A DNA stretch of 64,000 nucleotides from Prochilodus magdalenae (GCA_024036415.1 JAMWET010000748.1:95001-159000), one strand, 5' to 3'. Positions 1-12,225 are shown, numbered from the stretch's first letter. Program-made: numbers and translations. Notes: generated by a model from the letters alone, not told the origin.

Positions 1-9
1 ACATGTAGG

Positions 10-81
10 TCTCTCTCTATCTCTTTCTCTCTCTCTCTTACTCACTCACTCACTCACTCACTCTCTGTCTCTCTCTCTCAC
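10..81 (+). repeat. CT-rich simple repeat
   Basis: This is a (TCTC)n tract with an embedded (CTCA)n stretch. Confidence 0.9.
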
Positions 82-264
82 TTGAGCAAAGCACACAGAT
101 TATTTTACCCCTCTCTGTCTTTCATACAGGAGTCTCCTGTGTGGTCTGATAATGATATGGTCTCTGCACAGGTGTTTTTTAGCTTACACAGTACCTGCCT
201 GGTGTATTTACATCTCTCCTGCAGGTGTCTGCATCTCACACACACAAATGTTTGTTTATCTGAA

Positions 265-2279
265 TTGTGGGGACATTATATAGACTTCTATTAATTTCCT
301 GGAGACGTACTCAAACCTTAACCAGAACTACTGCCACGCTAACCCTAACCCCTACCCTTAACCTAACCCTAACTCTCACTCAAAAGCTTTACCCTTACCC
401 TAACACCAACCCTAACCCAGAAGCTTTAACCTTACCCTTACCCTAACACCAACCCTAACCCAAAACCTTTAACCTTACCCTTACCCTAACACCAACCCTA
501 ACCCAGAAGCTTTAACCTTACCCTTACCCTAACACCAACCCTAACCCAGAAGCTTTAACATTACCCTTACCCTAACACCAACACCAACCCTAACCCAAAA
601 CCTTTAACCTTACCGTTACCCTAACACCAACCCTAACCCAAAACCTTTAACCTTACCCTTACCCCAACGCCAACCCTAACCCAAAACCTTTAACCTTACC
701 CTTACCCTAACACCAACACCAACCCTAACCCAAAACCTTTAACCTTACCCTTACCCTAACACCAACCCTAACCCAAAACCTTTAACCTTACCCTTACCCT
801 AACACCAACACCAACCCTAACCCAAAACCTTTAACCTTACCCTTACCCTAACACCAACACCAACCCTAACCCAAAACCTTTAACCTTACCCTTACCCTAA
901 CACCAACACCAACCCTAACCCAAAACCTTTAACCTTACCCTTACCCTAACACCAACACCAACCCTAACCCTAACCCAAAACCTTTAACCTTACCCTTACC
1001 CTAACACCAACACCAACCCTAACCCAAAACCTTTAACCTTACCCTTACCCTAACACCAACACCAACCCTAACCCAGAAGCTTTAACCTTACCCTTACCCT
1101 AACACCAACGCCAACCCTAACCCCAAAACCTTTAACCTTACCGTTACCCTAACACTAACACCAACCCTAACCCAGAAGCTTTAACCTTACCCTTACCTTA
1201 ACACCAACGCCAACCCTAACCCCAAAACCTTTAACCTTACCCTTACCCTAACACTAACACTAACACCAACCCTAACCCAAAACCTTTAACCTTACCCTTA
1301 CCCTAACACTAACACCAACCCTAACCCAGAAGCTTTAACCTTACCGTTACCCTAACACCAACCCTAACCCAAAACCTTTAACCTTACCGTTACCCTAACA
1401 CCAACCCTAACCCCAAAACCTTTAACCTTACCCTTACCCTAACACTAACACCAACCCTAACCCAAAACCTTTAACCTTACCCTTACCTTAACACTAACAC
1501 CAACCCTAACCCAAAACCTTTAACCTTACCCTTACCCTAACACTAACACCAACCCTAACCCAGAAGCTTTAACCTTACCCTTACCCCAACACCAACCCTA
1601 ACCCAAAACCTTTAACCTTACCCTTACCCTAACACTAACACCAACCCTAACCCAGAAGCTTTAACCTTACCCTTACCCCAACACCAACCCTAACCCAAAA
1701 CCTTTAACCTTACCCTTACCTTAACACTAACACCAACCCTAACCCAAAACCTTTAACCTTACCCTTACCCTTACCCTAACACTAACACTAACACCAACCC
1801 TAACCCAAAACCTTTAACCTTACCCTTACCCTAACACTAACACCAACCCTAACCCAGAAGCTTTAACCTTTCCTTTCCTTTACTTTAACACCAACACCAA
1901 CCCTAACCCAAATGCTTTAACCTCACCCTAACTGTAACCCTAACCCTAACCTCTTGAGACCTGTACTTGCTTGGAGTGCAATATACATTTCTCCTAGCTA
2001 TTTGTGATTAGTAGGAGCTAAGAAGTATAAAAACTAAACATTGTCTTTGTACAGGAAGTTGTTTAGGCAAAGAACAATGTCCTCATATGAGGCCACGGTG
2101 TCAATGTTTTAAAAAGTATAATGGTGCAGAGAAGCAGAAATGTAATGTCCTCATATGTTCATATGATGGTCTCAGGAGGTTAACATTAACCCTAGCCCTT
2201 ACCCTTACCTTTACCCTAACCATGACCCTAACTCTGACCTTACAAGTTAATGATTTACCACAAACATGTCCCCACAACT
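265..2279. mobile_element. possible element enclosing the telomere-like array, with inverted TTGTGGGGACAT ends
   Basis: TTGTGGGGACAT occurs just before the array (about 265-276) and its reverse complement ATGTCCCCACAA just after it (about 2266-2277). Between the array and the right end lie two copies of ATGTCCTCATATG (about 2078 and 2146). The flanked block is about 2.0 kb. I recall telomere-like tracts beside GGGGACATT motifs in other fish genomes, so this may be a dispersed unit, but no transposase or target duplication is visible. Confidence 0.4.
336..1955 (+). repeat. telomere-like CCCTAA-rich minisatellite
   Basis: There are about 35 tandem copies of a unit near 43-49 bp. The unit is built from AACCCTAACCC, then AAAACCTTTAACC or AGAAGCTTTAACC, then TTACCCTTACCC and TAACACC. 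Length differences come from one or two extra ACCAAC or CACTAA hexamers. Two unit types alternate irregularly: one with AAAACCTTT and one with AGAAGCTTT, which carries a HindIII site. A small related block (CTTACCCTTACC) recurs at about 2183-2250. The C-rich strand is the + strand. Unique DNA lies on both sides, so this is interstitial and not a chromosome end. Confidence 0.95.
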
Positions 2280-2282
2280 TAA

Positions 2283-2705
2283 GTATATGACCAGGTTTTG
2301 GTCCACACATTGTGACGTAAACCTCACACACATACATATACAGCAGGCTGCAGTAGTACTGTGAACTCTTTAGCTCTTGGTTTGTTGTTGCTTTACACAG
2401 TCTGTCTGTTAAAATAAATAAACATTCTTTTTTAACAGCCAATTTATTAAAGCGCTGACATCAAGCGCTGCCACTCTGCACAGCGGACACTTAACCTCGG
2501 CTGAAATCCCCTGGCACTTTCCATAAGTGAGCTGTCGTATGAGGAGCTGCATATAGCACACACATTTCATTCACAACATAGCAAGATCCATTACAAAGTC
2601 CTTTACACAGGAAACACAGAAAAGCTGAACTGGACTGGGCTCTGATTTTGTTGTAGAAACAGTGTGAGATGGGTTCCCATACTAAGTAGGAAGGCCTAAT
2701 AGATT
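2283..2705. other. unique intron sequence, nothing recognised
   Basis: There is no repeat, exon or motif I can support here. Short AT-rich and mixed sequence only. Confidence 0.6.
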
Positions 2706-2707
2706 TA

Positions 2708-3165
2708 TGGGCGAATGCCAGTGGTGCACAGTAAGGAAGTAAAAGTATTTTTTATTTTGGTGTACATTTACTACATTTCAACGTCCAATATCTAAATACT
2801 CTAATTTTCACCGAAATCTGTCCTTCCTTTTTGCTTCTGTGTGGTTAAAAATGTGTCCAAGCGAAAGAAGCATGAAACAAGTCCACCAATCAGGGTACAG
2901 CAGTTTTGACCTGTTGAACAGAGCTTGGTTCTAACTAAGGGAAACTGTTCTCCTTCAGTATTCAGTGTTCTATTAAAAGACTGGTGGACTGAGAGACACT
3001 AGAGTCTCTTCACCTACACTGAGCTGATTAAGAGCCGTGTTCCAGAAATGATAATAGGACATTAGAGCCATAATAAATCATGCTCCTGTTAGTTTCCATA
3101 CGTAAGAACATGTGAAGGTCAGTACTTCAGTACTTTTACTCAGTAACTTTCTTGTTACTGAGAGG
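2708..3165. mobile_element. possible hAT-like MITE relic
   Basis: The left part (CAGTGGTGCAC, then AGTAAAAGTATTTTT) and the right part (AGTACTTCAGTACTTTTACT) are partly inverted copies around AGTAAAAGTA. Such GTAAAAGTACTTTTACT-rich ends are common in fish non-autonomous elements. The right terminus appears lost. Confidence 0.35.
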
Positions 3166-3178
3166 ATTTTACCTATAC

Positions 3179-3560
3179 TTTTTTTTTTTTAACAAAGGTC
3201 TTTTTATTGGTATTTCTGTGATACATCAAACAAAAGAACCCCCCACTCCACCCCTACCACCTTCGCCTTCATACACCAAACAAAATTGAGGTTCAAGTTT
3301 CAGGTTTATTCGTCATTTGCACAACATGTCAGGACATTTATGTATTGAAATTCTTGTGGTGAGGCTCAGGTTGGTGCTCTATGGGAAGACAAAACTATAT
3401 ACATACTAAACATTAAAATAAAGATATATAAAAGTTATATTAAATAAATACAAGATACACAAAATACTGAATATGAATATACAAAGACAGGAGGGGTCTG
3501 TAAAAAAATAAATAATATAGATGTAAGATAAAGGAGAAAGAAATAAACAAGAGAAAATAA
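3179..3560. repeat. poly-T and an AT-rich dispersed repeat
   Basis: A T-run (3179-3190) is followed, at about 3290-3360, by TCAGGTTTATTCGTCATTTG, GACATTTATG and TTGAAATTCTTGTGG. It continues into A-rich sequence. The block resembles 8285-8600 (GTACAATGAAATTCTTACTC). The shared AATGAAATTCTT core suggests one old dispersed family of unknown class. Confidence 0.4.
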
Positions 3561-4389
3561 GTAAATAAATAACAAAATACATGTAGACATGCGTAAACTG
3601 AATACAACTAATTCCTTATTGGGTATTAGGTCACATTTAAGTCCACAGAGTTCAAGTTCTCTATGCAAGTCAAGACAGGCTGCCAAATAGTAAGGAATTT
3701 AACTCAGGTACTCATTGTTTTGCGTACCTCTGGTGTATGTACCCTCTGCAGACAGCAGTCCTTTTTGGCACGTATAGTAACAGTGTGCATACATACTTCA
3801 TCCAATAATAACATCAAGAAATCCATTACACATCTCACACAGCTCTTCCCCATTGTTTTCACTCGTGTCTTTCTCATCTGCCTCTATGTAACCTTCTCGT
3901 ACCCTGTTCTTCATGTTGCTCTGCAGTGATGCCCTGTATTTCTCCTCCAGCTCACAGATACTGCTGGAACCTCAGTGTCCGAGAGAAAGTGTCCATGACC
4001 CTCCACTTGACACCACTTTATGAGTGATCCACTTAACAGTGCTTTTAAGACGGCCGACCTTTCTGCCTCTGTGTGCCGTGCTCTCTTAAACGTAATCTTC
4101 TTAAGAATGTGATGAGCTGAAACATTTGCTCCCGCCTGCCACCTATGACTGCATGTCCCCCCTAATACCAAAAGTTAAATTTTTATGTTGAGCAAACATG
4201 GGAAGAGTGATTTATCTCCTAATATATTAGCTCACCGGACTAAAAACCAGTCACCTTGCATGTTTATGGTGGTAGTATCTTCTGGTTCCTGCAGATGGCG
4301 CTGCAGGAGGATGAGGGACTAGAAATACCTGTGGGGTGAGTGACGGCATTCATAGATTAAGAAGAGGTTGTGTGAGATAGTGACATCTC
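3561..4389. other. unique intron sequence
   Basis: I recognise no gene or repeat here. Short open frames occur on both strands but have no domain or composition signal. Confidence 0.6.
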
Positions 4390-4725
4390 GTTCCATGTGT
4401 GGAAAATGGCTCCTAAGCAGATGTTAATGACTGGCTAAAAGGAGTGGCTGTATTTGGGACGTGCCAAAGACCATAGTGTGAAGACAGGAGCTGAATCTGC
4501 AGGTGTATGGAGGTGTACGGTCATATGGGTCCACCGGCAGTCTACAGGTAACTCCCCTCTGAATTGTGCCAGGGAAGGCTTCCACCAAATCGGACCCAAC
4601 TGAGGAATTCTTTGATGCAAGAGTGGCTGAACATTGATGTGGCCTACATTCAGAAACTTGTCCATGCCAAATCCAATCACACCTGTTATTTGCGCTTGTG
4701 GGGGGTATGGCATGCCATTAGGTAT
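4390..4725 (+). pseudogene. Tc1-like transposase relic (C-terminal part)
   Basis: The + frame at about 4600-4680 reads LMQEWLNIDVAYIQKLV, the helical C-terminal end typical of fish Tc1 transposases (LQEEW-NIP-I-KLI). The catalytic region is missing and upstream frames are broken. The same sequence recurs at 43505-44080, including GCAGATGTTAATGA-TGG and GAATTTGCAGGTGTATGGA, so this is a dispersed family. Terminal repeats are not evident. Confidence 0.55.
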
Positions 4726-5346
4726 GTTTCAGTCACAGGTGACAAATTTGTTTTCTGGTGAGACTATAATCAATGCTATATCTCAAATATTCTAGCTTTG
4801 GAAATTAAAGACATCACTACTCACTGTTCACCATTTAATGAGTATGTGGCAGTTCCATCAGTCATTAATTTATACAAATTTATACAATAGGGATTTATTG
4901 TCTGTGCTGGGACAGAATTGATGATTATTTTTATTGGTGTTGATGGATAAAGCACAGTTACACTGTATATATTCATTTTAGAACTAAACAAACAGGCAAT
5001 TTTCTTCCCTGAGACGTGGTTTGGGTACACCAAAGGGAGCCTTACGCAATTCTGTGTAATGTTGCTTTTGGTGTGTAGCAACCCGGTCTGATCAAAGCAA
5101 GCTTCTTTTAGCACAGAGCGACCAGTTCTCAGAAAGCAAGTGTTCATTTATTTGTTTCTCCTGACAAACTTTAATATCTGATATTGGTCCGTCACTTTTA
5201 GCAAGCAATTACAGTATTAGAGCTGATTTTAGATGTTGAAGCTCTTAGATTTCACAATCAATGTTAATGTGGCATGAAAATAGAATTGAACTGGCTGCAT
5301 TTTTATTAAGAAGATAACGGTAAATTAAAGCTGCAGCAGACGCCTG
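4726..5346. other. AT-rich unique intron sequence
   Basis: Nothing recognised. Confidence 0.6.
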
Positions 5347-5961
5347 GTCTAACATTAAAACCGCTACCTTGTTTCTAAACTCATTGTCCATTTTATTAGC
5401 TCTGCTTACCATATAGGAGCAGACTGTAGTCCATCTGTTCCTCTGCATACTTTGTTCGCCCCCTGTTCTTCAATGGTCAGGACCCCCACAGGACCACCAC
5501 AGGGCAGGTATGATATGGGTAGGTGGTTCATTCTCAGCACTGCAGTGACACTGACGTGGTGGCGGTGGACATGCTACTCTAGTTGTCACTGCTGGACAGA
5601 GAGTAGTCCACCAACCAAAACTATCCAGCACAACAGTGTCCTGTTTACAGTGTCCTGTGTCTGCTGATGGACTAGATGACCAACACAAACTGTACATCTA
5701 CAAGGTGGACCAGCAAGGTAGGAATGTCTAATAGAGTGGACAACTCACACCAGCACAACCCACACTAACACACCACCACCCCCATCATACCTGCTCTGTG
5801 GTGGTCCTGGCCATTGAAGAACCAGGGTAACAAAGTGTACAGAGAAACAGATGGACTACAGTCTGCAAGTGTAGAACTACAAAGTTCTCCTGTATAGTAA
5901 GAGGAGCTAATAAAATGGACAAAGAGTGTAGAAACAAGGAGGTGGTGTCAATGTTATGACT
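5347..5961. mobile_element. 0.6-kb fold-back (long inverted repeat) element
   Basis: The two halves are inverted copies over roughly 150-180 bp per arm. Left-arm pieces CTAACATT, CCTTGTTTCTA, TGTCCATTTTATTAGCTC, CAGACTGTAGTCCATCTGTT and TTCTTCAATGG-CAGGAC reappear in reverse complement and reverse order between 5780 and 5961. The left arm has lost about 20 bp. The spacer (about 5530-5770) contains CACTGCAGTGACACTGACGT and AGTAGTCCACCAACC. It encodes nothing. Relics of the same family lie at 15990-16130, 31780-31900 and 44155-44420. I recall this as an abundant otophysan-fish repeat, but the superfamily is not clear from the sequence. Confidence 0.8.
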
Positions 5962-6445
5962 TGATTGGTCCGTGACTCAGTGTCTGCATGCTCACTACAG
6001 CTATTGTCATGTATACCTTCATTGAGCTCCAGCTTCTGCTTTGTTTTGGTGAGACTGCATCTGCGTGTATGTGTGGCTATGTGTGTGAGGAGTCATTTGT
6101 GGTGGTAATGGTGACATTTGCGTCAGCTCCTTAGCATAGCCCCGCTGTGTGTATCGCTCCCTGAGGGAGGGGGTCACCTTTCAGCTCAACAGCATGTGCA
6201 ACATGGCGCCACCTCCGTATCTGTGTCCATTTCTGCAAAACAGGCAGATTAAGGTCTGCTTGGGAGAGAGCGATTGGCCTGTAGGAGGAGCCACGGGTGG
6301 GAAGCGTTACTGTTTACTGATCATAATGTACCTTACTGTATGCTGAGCAAATCATACACTATCATACAACAGTTGTAGATTAATAAATGCTGGACAGTAG
6401 ACATGTGACTGAACGTCTTATAGTTCATACTTGATACATGTTGTC
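5962..6445. other. unique intron sequence
   Basis: Nothing recognised apart from a short TGTGTG-rich patch near 6065-6090. Confidence 0.6.
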
Positions 6446-6560
6446 ATTGTCCAAGGAAAAACAGGTATCTCCAGAATGGCAGCTTTACAGGAGAGGCCAA
6501 AAACCTAATTTCAGTAACAAGCAACTTAAAAGTCACACACACACACATACACACACACAG
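6446..6560 (+). mobile_element. half copy of the GTCCAAAGAAAAAC MITE, plus (CA)n
   Basis: CATTGTCCAAGGAAAAACAG, GTATCTCCAGAATGGCAGC and TTTACAGGAGAGG match the left end of the family whose fullest copies are at 11987 and 26740. The other half is absent. A short (CA)n run (6534-6560) follows. Confidence 0.75.
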
Positions 6561-7635
6561 AACCCACACTTTGCAGACGATCCCTTACCTTCTTCAGCAC
6601 CTCCTGCAGCGATTCTGCTACAGTAATCAAGCGTACTGGGTGGAAGGACAGATCGGGAACTCTGGAGAAATGTTATGACTGTACGTTGTTTCCTGGTTAC
6701 CACGACTCAGGAGATGCAGTTACGAGCTACTATGTACTATCACTACATGAGCCACTTTGTATGTTTATCTCTGCTGGTCCCCGCTTCTTATAGGTTGCCA
6801 GGTTTGCGCACATTGCAACCCGATCATGTTTTAACAGAAATCCTTACTAATGTAAATATTTCATATAAAATCAAGTCACTCCAAGTCATCTGCCTCATGT
6901 CTAAGTCAGGTCTCAAGTCCTCCCCTTCTCCTGAGGCCATTAGGTAGTGGCGCCTATCGGTGATGGTACCGCAAAGCCCTCTAACACAGAGAGGTATGAA
7001 AGCCAACACTTGTTGTTGAATAATTAAAAGCATAAATCACGTCTGTCTGCGTTTGTGTTGCACTGATTCCATCAGAGTGGACCTCAGGGAGCTTGTGGGC
7101 TTTGGAATGCTGTGTTCATGTGAGTGCTATAATGAGTGACTGCAAAGTGCTATTGGAGAGGAGAAGGGAGCAGAGCAGAGGACGAGGGGAGAAAGGAGGA
7201 GAGGGGAGGAATAAAGCACCAGTCCGTTTGCTCTTTGTTCAGGTTGTGTACGGTGCTCCAGAGAGGCTTCAAACAAACCACACTGCCACTCTCTGCTTAT
7301 CACCGACACTCAGACAACGCGGGCCAAGAAAACGATCTGCTGTGGACTCGGCCTGGGAAGAGCAGTTCTGTTTTCCCTGCCTGAGTTACTGCAGCTTTTT
7401 TCATTTCAGTGATTAGATATTCTCGCAGACTGGAGCTGTTAGTTTGCCTAGGGAGACACAAAATGGCCTGTGCGGTTATTCACATTGCATATTGTTGCCG
7501 TCAGATTAGGCAGATTAGGACCGCATAACTGTCTTCAGTTATTAAAGTGCTACGCACCCACAGTGAATACAGTGCTTTAGAGTTAGAGCCTAACTGTTCG
7601 CCTGAATTCTTGTGTGCGTGTTTGCTTATATATGC
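6561..7635. other. unique intron sequence with a purine-rich patch
   Basis: I recognise no gene. About 7155-7215 is purine-rich (GGAGAGGAGAAGGGAG and similar). Confidence 0.6.
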
Positions 7636-8280
7636 ATATATACAGTGGGGTGTGAAAGTTTGGGCAGCGTTGTTAATTTTCCTGATTTACCTTTATAAAG
7701 TTTTGATTGTTTGGATAAAAAAAATCTGTTATATATATCATATAGGGGACAAACACAGTGATATTTGAGAAGTGAAATGAAGTTTATATGATTTAAAGAA
7801 AGTGTGCAGTAATTGTCTAAACAAATGAGAGTCTGGATTGTGGCTGAAGGTATTTTAAACCATTCTTCTTTAGAAAACATCTCTAGTTCATTCAGGTTTG
7901 ATGGTTTCCGAGCATGGACAGCTCTCTTTAAGTGACAGATTTTCAATAATATTTAGGTCTGGGGACTGAGATGGCCATTCCAGAACGTTGTACTTGTTCC
8001 TCTGCATGAATGCATTAGTAGATTTTGAGCAGTGTTTAGGGTCGTTGTCTTGTTGGAAGATCGAGCCCCGGCGCAGCTTCAGCTTTGTCACTGATTCCTG
8101 GACATTGGTCTCCAGAATCTGCTGATATTGATTGGAATCCATGCGTCCCTCAACTTTGACAAAATTCCCAGTCCCTGTACTGGCCACACAGCCCTACAGC
8201 ATGATGGAACCACCACCAAATTTTACTGTAGGTAGCAGGTGTTTTTCTTGGAGTGCTCTGTTCTTTTTCCACCAGCTTAT
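7636..8280 (-). pseudogene. Tc1-like transposon, decayed transposase on the minus strand
   Basis: The minus strand encodes the C-terminal half of a Tc1-family DDE transposase, the cut-and-paste enzyme. Recognisable pieces in order are GRMDSNQYQQIL, FQQDNDPKHCSKS (second catalytic aspartate) and WPSQSPDLNIIENL (third catalytic acid). After a frameshift come LKRAVHARKPSNLNELEMF and KEEWFKIP. Upstream of these, the KFGGGSIML-type stretch is followed by an in-frame stop. The N-terminal DNA-binding domain and one terminus are missing; the element is cut off near 8280 where another repeat begins. The surviving terminus at about 7640 carries CAGTGGGGTGTGAAAGTTTG, typical of Tc1-like ends. It is dead and belongs to no host function. 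Confidence 0.9.
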
Positions 8281-8284
8281 AATC

Positions 8285-8600
8285 ATAGGCACAGAGAAGC
8301 AAGTAGCTGCACTGTACAATGAAATTCTTACTCTGCGCCACCTCCTAGACTACAAGTACTAAGAATTACATTTAAAAAATGGAAGTATGAATATATATGT
8401 ATTAGAAAAGAAGCACTAAATAAAAGAATGTATAATCATATACAAAAATATCAATGCATTTATATATACATCAAGAAATGTACACTATAAATGTCTTATA
8501 CAGTACAGGCTGTGTGTGTCTGTACCTAGCACAGGTCTGAAAGGCATGGAGCAGAATATATGTACAGTATACAATGTACATACAACAACAACAGAAAGGT
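8285..8600. repeat. AT-rich dispersed repeat of unknown class
   Basis: It begins GCACTGTACAATGAAATTC and becomes A-rich, with short TATA-rich runs. It shares the AATGAAATTCTT core with 3290-3360 and abuts the truncated Tc1 element. Confidence 0.4.
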
Positions 8601-9277
8601 ACTGTACAATAGCATTACACATAGCACCTATATTCAGCATGCCGTTTAAATGCTAGCAGCCATCACCTTTGAAGAACTGTCATTAGGTCATGTGTCAGTC
8701 AACTGCCTTCATTCCTGAAGAAAAGAAAAGGTAGCTGAGAACTGGTGTGAACAGGTGATATGAATAGGAGGATGGATATAGAGAGTGAGGTTAAGTGAGG
8801 TTTTGAAATGGAGCATGGGTCAGTGAAAGCTGCTGGGAGTGTCAGTCTCGCATGGTCAGTCGCAGCCTGTATCTGTCTCTTACCTGTTTCGGATAGGCAG
8901 CATGGACTCTACTGCATACTGAGTCGTCTTCATGGAGTTTAACTTTGTCGTCCCACTTCAGCTTTTTTACCCCTTCTTTCATCTCCATTCCACCAACTCC
9001 TGAAGTCAGTAGACAGGCCCACTCATGGATATTACCCCTCCCAGTATGAGGAGAATAAAGAAAGGCTCCTATTCGCCAGTCCTCATCTTCCAGCTTTACT
9101 GAGAAATCCCGCTTTGTGAAACCCACTGCAGTGCTTCCAGTTTTCCCATGATAATGAAAAGGAGGGTTAGCACTTGGTTAAGAATGTTGTATCCGAATAC
9201 AGAGACCTAGCCAGCGGGAGTCAGCAGTTTACAAGACTACAATCAAAAGTGCTTTCCCTGTGTGGAAGAACAGCTTA
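8601..9277. other. unique intron sequence
   Basis: Nothing recognised. Confidence 0.6.
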
Positions 9278-9279
9278 GT

Positions 9280-9343
<64 letters not shown>

Positions 9344-9375
9344 GTCTCTGTCTCTGTCTCTGTCTCTCTCTCTGT
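9278..9375 (+). repeat. (CT)n and (TCTCTG)n microsatellite
   Basis: About 57 bp of pure CT is followed by several TCTCTG hexamers. Confidence 0.95.
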
Positions 9376-9582
9376 TTATTTAGAGTAAAGTGAGTCAGTC
9401 GTGAGTGTCTGTTAGGTCTAAGGATGCACCAGAATTTCATATGTGCATTCAATAATGGGCCAAAAGCACACTGTTGATTTTACAAGAGATATAAATGATT
9501 GTTACACAGGTGCTGTTTCTTTTCTCTCCTGTGGATTGAAAAGAGTGCCAGCTATTTGATGTAGAAGAAACTAGAAACTAGC

Positions 9583-9697
<115 letters not shown>

Positions 9698-9699
9698 AT

Positions 9700-11452
9700 A
9701 TAATATATATGCATGTGTGTTTCCCTAGGATTTTCGTTCATTGGCTGAACTGATTTATGCACATAACAGGGAGTGTGTAACAATGTAATCAAAGAAACAT
9801 CTGTTTCAGTTTTGTGACCTACTGAATTCTCAGTTTTCAGTTTTGGAAGTATTAGTTTGAAGACTTGTGACTCAACAAAACTGAGCCCGAGCCTTATGAC
9901 CTGAAATGGAAGAAACATAGATTTAACATAGATCACACATAGATTTCCTCAAAGCACAACATTATTCTCATGCATGACGTCTCTATTCAGATGTCAAAAA
10001 GGACTATGTAGACATTACCCAGCTTAGCAAGCTAGACTGAAGCAAAATGTTTCAGAGTGGTAAGTTTTTTCTGTGTTAGCTGTCTTTGTTGGATGAGCGT
10101 ATGCCAAGCTTGCCAAAAAGGACTGTGTTACAATAAACATCAAAAGTTCCAGGCAGTTAAGAAAAGTGGTTTATACGGTAGAGTTTTTGGTTTCCCTCTG
10201 TACTTTTTTGGCTTTGTAACTTTGCAGATTTTTAAATGCACAAAAAGCCAGATAGCATTCTTTAAACAAATGAAAATCTGGAAAAGCGTAAAGGGTCCCC
10301 TTTAAACTCCTGCTTTTTATTGAGTAACTTATCAGGTTAACGTGTGCTTTTCTTTTACGTTGCTAAATACAAAGTGAGCTCTCCCTGTACTATGGATTTA
10401 GTCATTTTATAAAAGTAATAATAAAACAATAAAACTTTAATGTTATTTCCATATTCTTGTTCTTTCTATGCTACCAATACCATTATCGTTGGTGTACGCT
10501 GGTGTAGCAACACTAAATTTGCTGTGCAAACTGGCTTGTTTGGGACTTATACATTGCCATGTATTGACTCCAGACCTCATTTGGAACTTGAGAGGCTGGA
10601 GACGTACTTGTTTCCACCTCTGCCATACAGTGCAGATGGAGGGTATCTGATAATGCATGAGTATCACTACACGCGATGACTTCCTTATTCATAGACAATG
10701 AGCGCTTGGTTTGAATGGGAGCGTATGCGGTGAGTGTTTTGTTTTCCTAGATGAATGTGCCAGTGTTTGTTTTTAGGGGTTCTGCATGTGGTGATGAGTC
10801 ATGGTGTTTACAGGATGCGTCAGTGCAGGAACAGAGATGTGTTCCAATCGTGGACGAGCTGTGAACACAAGGTTTGGAGATGCTGGAGAGTAGTCCAATT
10901 CACTGCTTTGCATATACACATTCATCAGAAAGCAGGCATGTAGGTAGGGGAAGTTGAAATTGAGGTCAGGAACTTATGACACTGGTCTTTACGTTGTTGT
11001 GCTGTTCTTGTTTTTAAGTACACGTTTAATGTCACCTGTTAATGTGATCGAAATGGTTACAGGTCTGAGTAAACCTGTGCTGGGGCTGGGAGTTCTTCAC
11101 AGTGCTGGCCTTTGGGTGACCTCAAGTCTGCTGAAATGGCCCAACCAGGCTGCTGTCCTACTCAACGACCCTCTGCTCTCTGAATCAATAACAGGGCGCT
11201 GAGTGTTTTCTTTACAGCCGGCTCCATCTGTATAGCAACACACACAGAATCTCACTCACTTATACAGTACAACATGTTGTCGTTATTTTGATGGATTAAG
11301 TTTATTAATTATTGAATTATTGAATAACTGGAATGCATTATAGATATCCACTGTAAAGGTTTAAAGTACACTGGTACTGATGTCCACTGTACATTGTACC
11401 TCAAACAATTGAATATTGTATATTATATATAATACGTATATACTGTATATAC
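9700..11452. other. unique intron sequence
   Basis: No gene or repeat family recognised in 1.75 kb. Confidence 0.6.
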
Positions 11453-11985
11453 ATACACTAATTGTTGGACAAATAATTGCACAAATAGCTTCGCCCTGAA
11501 GTCAAGCGTCAGGAATTAAATTAGGCACAGGACTACATTCGTGCAGACTATTATGACTGTCTTTGACACCACGTCAACGTCGCCAACCACTGCAAAGGTG
11601 CTATACCAGACTGTCATAGAGTTACTCAGAATGGCAGCAGGTCATCTTCAGTGACGAGTCCCACATTTGTCTTGGTAGAGATGATCGACGGATCTGTGTG
11701 TGGAGGCACCGTGGTCAGCGGATGAACTGTTTGTTGTCCAAAAGGCCTGGTGTTGCTCCACCTCCACCCCGACTGCAAAACCTGCAGGAACTGTATGAGA
11801 ATATTCAAGCTGCATGGGATGGATTATCACAAGACACCATTAGGAACCTCTAGAACTCTGTGTAGCTCAATAAATATCAGTCTGAATTCATCGTTTATTG
11901 TTCCTGGTAACTTTTATCTTCCCTCCCAATTGCATTGCCAGCCAACACTGCCTTCTGGGTGCAACTGTTCTTTTAATGAAGAGGG
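11453..11985 (+). mobile_element. internally deleted Tc1-like element, copy 1
   Basis: The + strand keeps broken transposase pieces: VIFSDESHICLGRDDRRIC and VWRHRGQR, then LQNLQELYENIQAAWDGLSQ. It ends with CCTTCTGGGTGCAACTGTTC, the family's right terminal sequence. The left end is poorly preserved, so the start is approximate. Five sister copies are listed separately. The MITE at 11987 follows immediately. Confidence 0.75.
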
Positions 11986-11986
11986 T

Positions 11987-12225
11987 ATAGGTTGTCACTG
12001 TCTAAAGAAAAACATGTATCTCCATTTTTGTCGATTGACTTTTATGCATCATTTGAACACAGCAGCTGCTGTTTACAGTGTGCTAAAACTTTGCGATGAA
12101 TGGTCCAACAGAAAAGGCCTGTAAGTCTGGTTTCATAGACTTACATCAAAATTAAATTAGTCTTTGCCCTGTAAAACTGCCATTGTAGACATACTTGTTT
12201 TTCTCCGGACAGTGACGATATATAA
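11987..12225. mobile_element. GTCCAAAGAAAAAC MITE, near-complete copy
   Basis: This 239-bp element has imperfect terminal inverted repeats: TCACTGTCTAAAGAAAAAC then ATGTATCTCC on the left, and GACATACTTGTTTTTC then GGACAGTGACGATATA on the right. The interior includes TTTTATGCATCATTTGAA and GGTTTCATAGACTTACAT. There is no coding capacity. Confidence 0.85.

Noticed and set aside
1..2300. Chromosome end
   Set aside because: The CCCTAA-like units are degenerate 43-49-mers with unique sequence on both sides; true telomeres are pure hexamers.
7626..8187. Functional host gene with a transposase domain
   Set aside because: It has a frameshift, an in-frame stop and no N-terminal domain; it is a dead Tc1-like copy.
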